From positions 2,140,645 to 2,204,644 of the forward strand of contig CP022114.1 of assembly GCA_002211745.1 (NCBI GenBank): DNA of 64,000 bases. The letters run 5' to 3'. Below the pieces are notes generated by a model. The model was not told where the DNA came from, ran no database searches, and saw only the letters and a list, made by a program, of their open reading frames with translations. The DNA comes from Kluyvera genomosp. 3 (GTDB lineage: Bacteria; Pseudomonadota; Gammaproteobacteria; Enterobacterales; Enterobacteriaceae). Of the stretch, positions 61,096 to 64,000 are shown piece after piece. Position 1 is the stretch's first letter. Every line of letters starts with the position of its first letter. Position numbers and translations under genes: made by a program.

Positions 61096-61945
61096 TGACC
61101 TGGAGAGAGTGGCTGCAACAGGCGATAGCGGCGCTTCAGGGGGCGAGAGCCCTCGTCGCGACGCCGAGATCCTGTTGGGGCATGTTACCGGCAAATCGCG
61201 CACCCAGATTCTGGCCTTTGATGAGACCGAGCTAAGCGCTGCGCAGGTGGACACGCTGGCGGCGCTGCTGTCACGGCGTCAACGCGGCGAGCCGGTCGCG
61301 CACCTGGTGGGCACGCGTGAGTTCTGGTCGCTGCCGCTGTTTGTCTCCCCGGCGACGCTGATCCCGCGCCCGGACACTGAGTGTCTGGTGGAGCAGGCGC
61401 TCGCCCGTCTGCCGCAGACGCCGTGCCGTATTCTTGATTTGGGCACTGGCACCGGCGCGGTCGCGCTGGCGTTAGCCAGTGAGCGTCCTGACTGTCGGGT
61501 GACCGCCGTCGACTTTATTGCCGATGCCGTCGCCCTGGCGCAGCGCAATGCCGCTCATCTGGCTATCAACAATATTACGATTGTGCAAAGCGACTGGTTC
61601 AGTGCGCTGGACGACCAACGTTTTGCAATGATCGTCAGCAACCCGCCGTATATCGACGAGCAGGATGAACACCTGTCTCAGGGTGACGTGCGTTTTGAGC
61701 CCAAAACCGCGCTGGTGGCAGCCGATCATGGGCTTGCCGACCTGGCCCATATTATTTCGCAAGGCCGCGCCTGGCTTGAGCCCGGTGGTTATATGCTGCT
61801 TGAGCATGGCTGGAAACAGGGCGCGGCGGTGCGCGAATTGTTTACCGTAGCGGGCTATCAGCAGGCACAAACCTGTCGCGACTACGGCGATAACGATCGC
61901 CTGACGCTTGCGCAATGGCCAGGCCATACGGAGGCGCAGGCGTGA
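61095..61945 (+). CDS. prmC: Release-factor glutamine methyltransferase
   Basis: Methylates the glutamine of the GGQ motif of the release factors using SAM. Motifs: LDLGTGTGAVALALA for SAM binding and the catalytic NPPYI in IVSNPPYIDE. It starts [15 protein letters not shown] at ATG 61095, overlapping the prfA stop; one G is lost near 61141 within a G-run, so the frame changes after about 15 codons. Repaired length is about 283 aa. Confidence 0.93.
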
Positions 61946-62339
61946 ATTTGTTCCAGTTCGTGCTCTATTTACATATCGCGTCGGCGATTTTCTCCGCCTC
62001 ATTTTTTGCATTGCGTTACTGGTGGATGCACCAGCGTAGCGCCTTGTTTGACGCGCGTTGGGTGCGTGTGCTGCCGCATTGCGTTGACAGCACGCTGTTG
62101 CTCAGCGGCGTGGCGCTAATGGTGATGACGCGCTATTACCCCTTCACTGAAGAGGGGGGTGGCTGACGGAGAAACTGTTTGGCGTTATCATTTACATCTT
62201 TTTAGGGTTTGTCGCGCTTGGACGTCGTCGTCCGCGCAGCCAGCAGAGCGGGTTTGTCGCGTTTTTGCTGGCGCTGATGGTGTTGTGCATCATCGTTAAA
62301 CTCGCCATCACTAAAGTTCCGCTGTTGGGTAAGGTATGA
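61942..62339 (+). CDS. sirB2: SirB2-family inner membrane protein
   Basis: A small membrane protein with four hydrophobic segments (FQFVLYLHIASAIFSASFFA, then VDSTLLLSGVALMVM, LFGVIIYIFLGFVAL and FLLALMVLCIIVKLAI). It starts at GTG 61942, overlapping prmC. One base is lost near 62160 in a G-run; repaired length is about 132 aa. Function poorly known; named for an effect on SirA-regulated genes in Salmonella. Confidence 0.85.
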
Positions 62340-63143
62340 AGTCACTGGCTGATTTTGAATTTAATAAAGCGCCGCTGTGCGATGGCATGATCCTTATTTC
62401 CGAATTGATTCGTGATGATTTCCCGTCGCAGAAGGTGCGCGAGCAGCTTGATTGTCTGTTGGCGCTGGCGCGTGAAGAGATTAGCCCTCCTGGACGCTGA
62501 CGCGTCAGATGGAGCGTTTGATCGAACTGTTTTACCACGAATGGAATTTTGGTGATTCCTCCGGCGTGTATCGTCTGTCCGACGCGCTGTGGCTCGATCA
62601 GGTACTGAAGAATCGTCAGGGCAGCGCGGTGGCGCTGGGGCCATTGTATTGTGGATTGCGGCTCAGCTCGACATCCCGGTCGTGCCGGTGATTTTCCCGA
62701 CCCAACTGCTGCTGCGTGCTGATGTCGACAGTGAAGAGCTATGGCTGATTAACCCGTTTAATGGCGATACCCTCGATGAGCATACGCTTGAAGTCTGGCT
62801 GAAGGGGAATATCAGCCCGATGGCGGAGCTGTTTAACGAAGACCTCGATGAAGCAGATAACGCAGAGGTAGTGCGTAAACTGCTCGATACGCTGAAATCG
62901 GCATTGATGGAAGAGCGGCAGATGGAGCTGGCGCTGCGCACCAGCGAAGCGCTGCTGCAGTTTAACCCGGAAGATCCGTATGAAATTCGCGACCGCGGGC
63001 TGATTTATGCCCAGCTGGAGTGCGAGCATATTGCACTGAACGATTTGAACTATTTCGTTGAACAATGTCCGGAAGACCCGATCAGCGAAATGATTCGTGC
63101 GCAGATTAATACCATCTCGCACAAACAAATAACTCTTCACTAA
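62336..63143 (+). CDS. sirB1: SirB1 (YchA), transglutaminase-like/TPR protein
   Basis: A cytoplasmic protein of about 269 aa: MKSLADFEFNKAPLCDGMIL at the start and TPR-like helices near the end (LRTSEALLQFNPEDPYEIRD, then RGLIYAQLECEHIALNDL). Two base losses (near 62492 and 62641) interrupt the first half. The ATG at 62336 overlaps the sirB2 stop by four bases. Biochemical role unknown. Confidence 0.87.
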
Positions 63144-63182
63144 ACGGTAATAACCTCGGTTATAATCGCGGAAATACCCTAA

Positions 63183-64000
<818 letters not shown>

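Overview
The window is chromosomal DNA from an enterobacterium of the Klebsiella/Raoultella group. Its contiguous hpx purine-catabolism cluster is laid out as I recall it for the Klebsiella oxytoca complex; in K. pneumoniae the same genes are, from memory, split between loci. The right third has the conserved ychF-pth-ychH ... dauA-prs-ispE-lolB / hemA-prfA-prmC-sirB2-sirB1-kdsA order of Enterobacteriaceae.

Layout. (1) 1-1.5 kb: the 5' end of an exported adhesin-like gene and a ribbon-helix-helix protein. (2) 1.5-22.4 kb: hpxE, hpxD, hpxR, hpxO, hpxP-Q-T, hpxC, an NCS1 permease, hpxS-A-B, hpxZ-Y-X, hpxU and hpxF-G-H-I-J-K. Together they take hypoxanthine, guanine and urate through allantoin and allantoate to ammonia and oxalurate-type products. 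I see at least five sigma-54 type -24/-12 promoters (one a perfect consensus), an NtrC box, a NAC-type site and three similar 16-bp palindromes that look like HpxU operators, so the cluster reads as a nitrogen-starvation regulon with pathway repressors on top. hpxW, expected with hpxXYZ, is absent. (3) 22.4-24.3 kb: a metallo-beta-lactamase-fold protein lacking its first metal motif and a LysR regulator.

(4) 24.37-46.75 kb: an integrated, AT-richer defence island inserted at the 3' end of ychF. A P4-type integrase sits at its right end, a 13-bp near-identical copy of the ychF terminus lies at both ends, and repeated TGTACTCA boxes lie just inside them. Cargo from the left: a RADAR anti-phage operon (rdrA-rdrB), an HNH remnant, small exported proteins, a restriction-fold-like protein with an HTH regulator, a DUF2787 / cysteine-peptidase-like / RadC trio, a second tyrosine recombinase, an AlpA/replication module with a polymerase-like protein, a degraded TIR-like gene, a compact three-gene operon (UvrD-like helicase, DarT-like ADP-ribosyltransferase, ADP-ribosylglycohydrolase), an IS3 remnant and a truncated Fic gene. 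The three-gene operon is the best candidate for an undescribed system.

(5) 46.7-64 kb: housekeeping genes plus a lysC-like aspartokinase with a shortened lysine-riboswitch-like leader, next to dat-ddc (1,3-diaminopropane synthesis).

A general caution: more than 50 single-base losses, mostly in G/C runs, split genes throughout, including normally essential ones (hemA, ispE, prmC). They behave like base-calling errors, so I give whole-gene coordinates across the breaks and note each break. A broken frame here is weak evidence of a real pseudogene.
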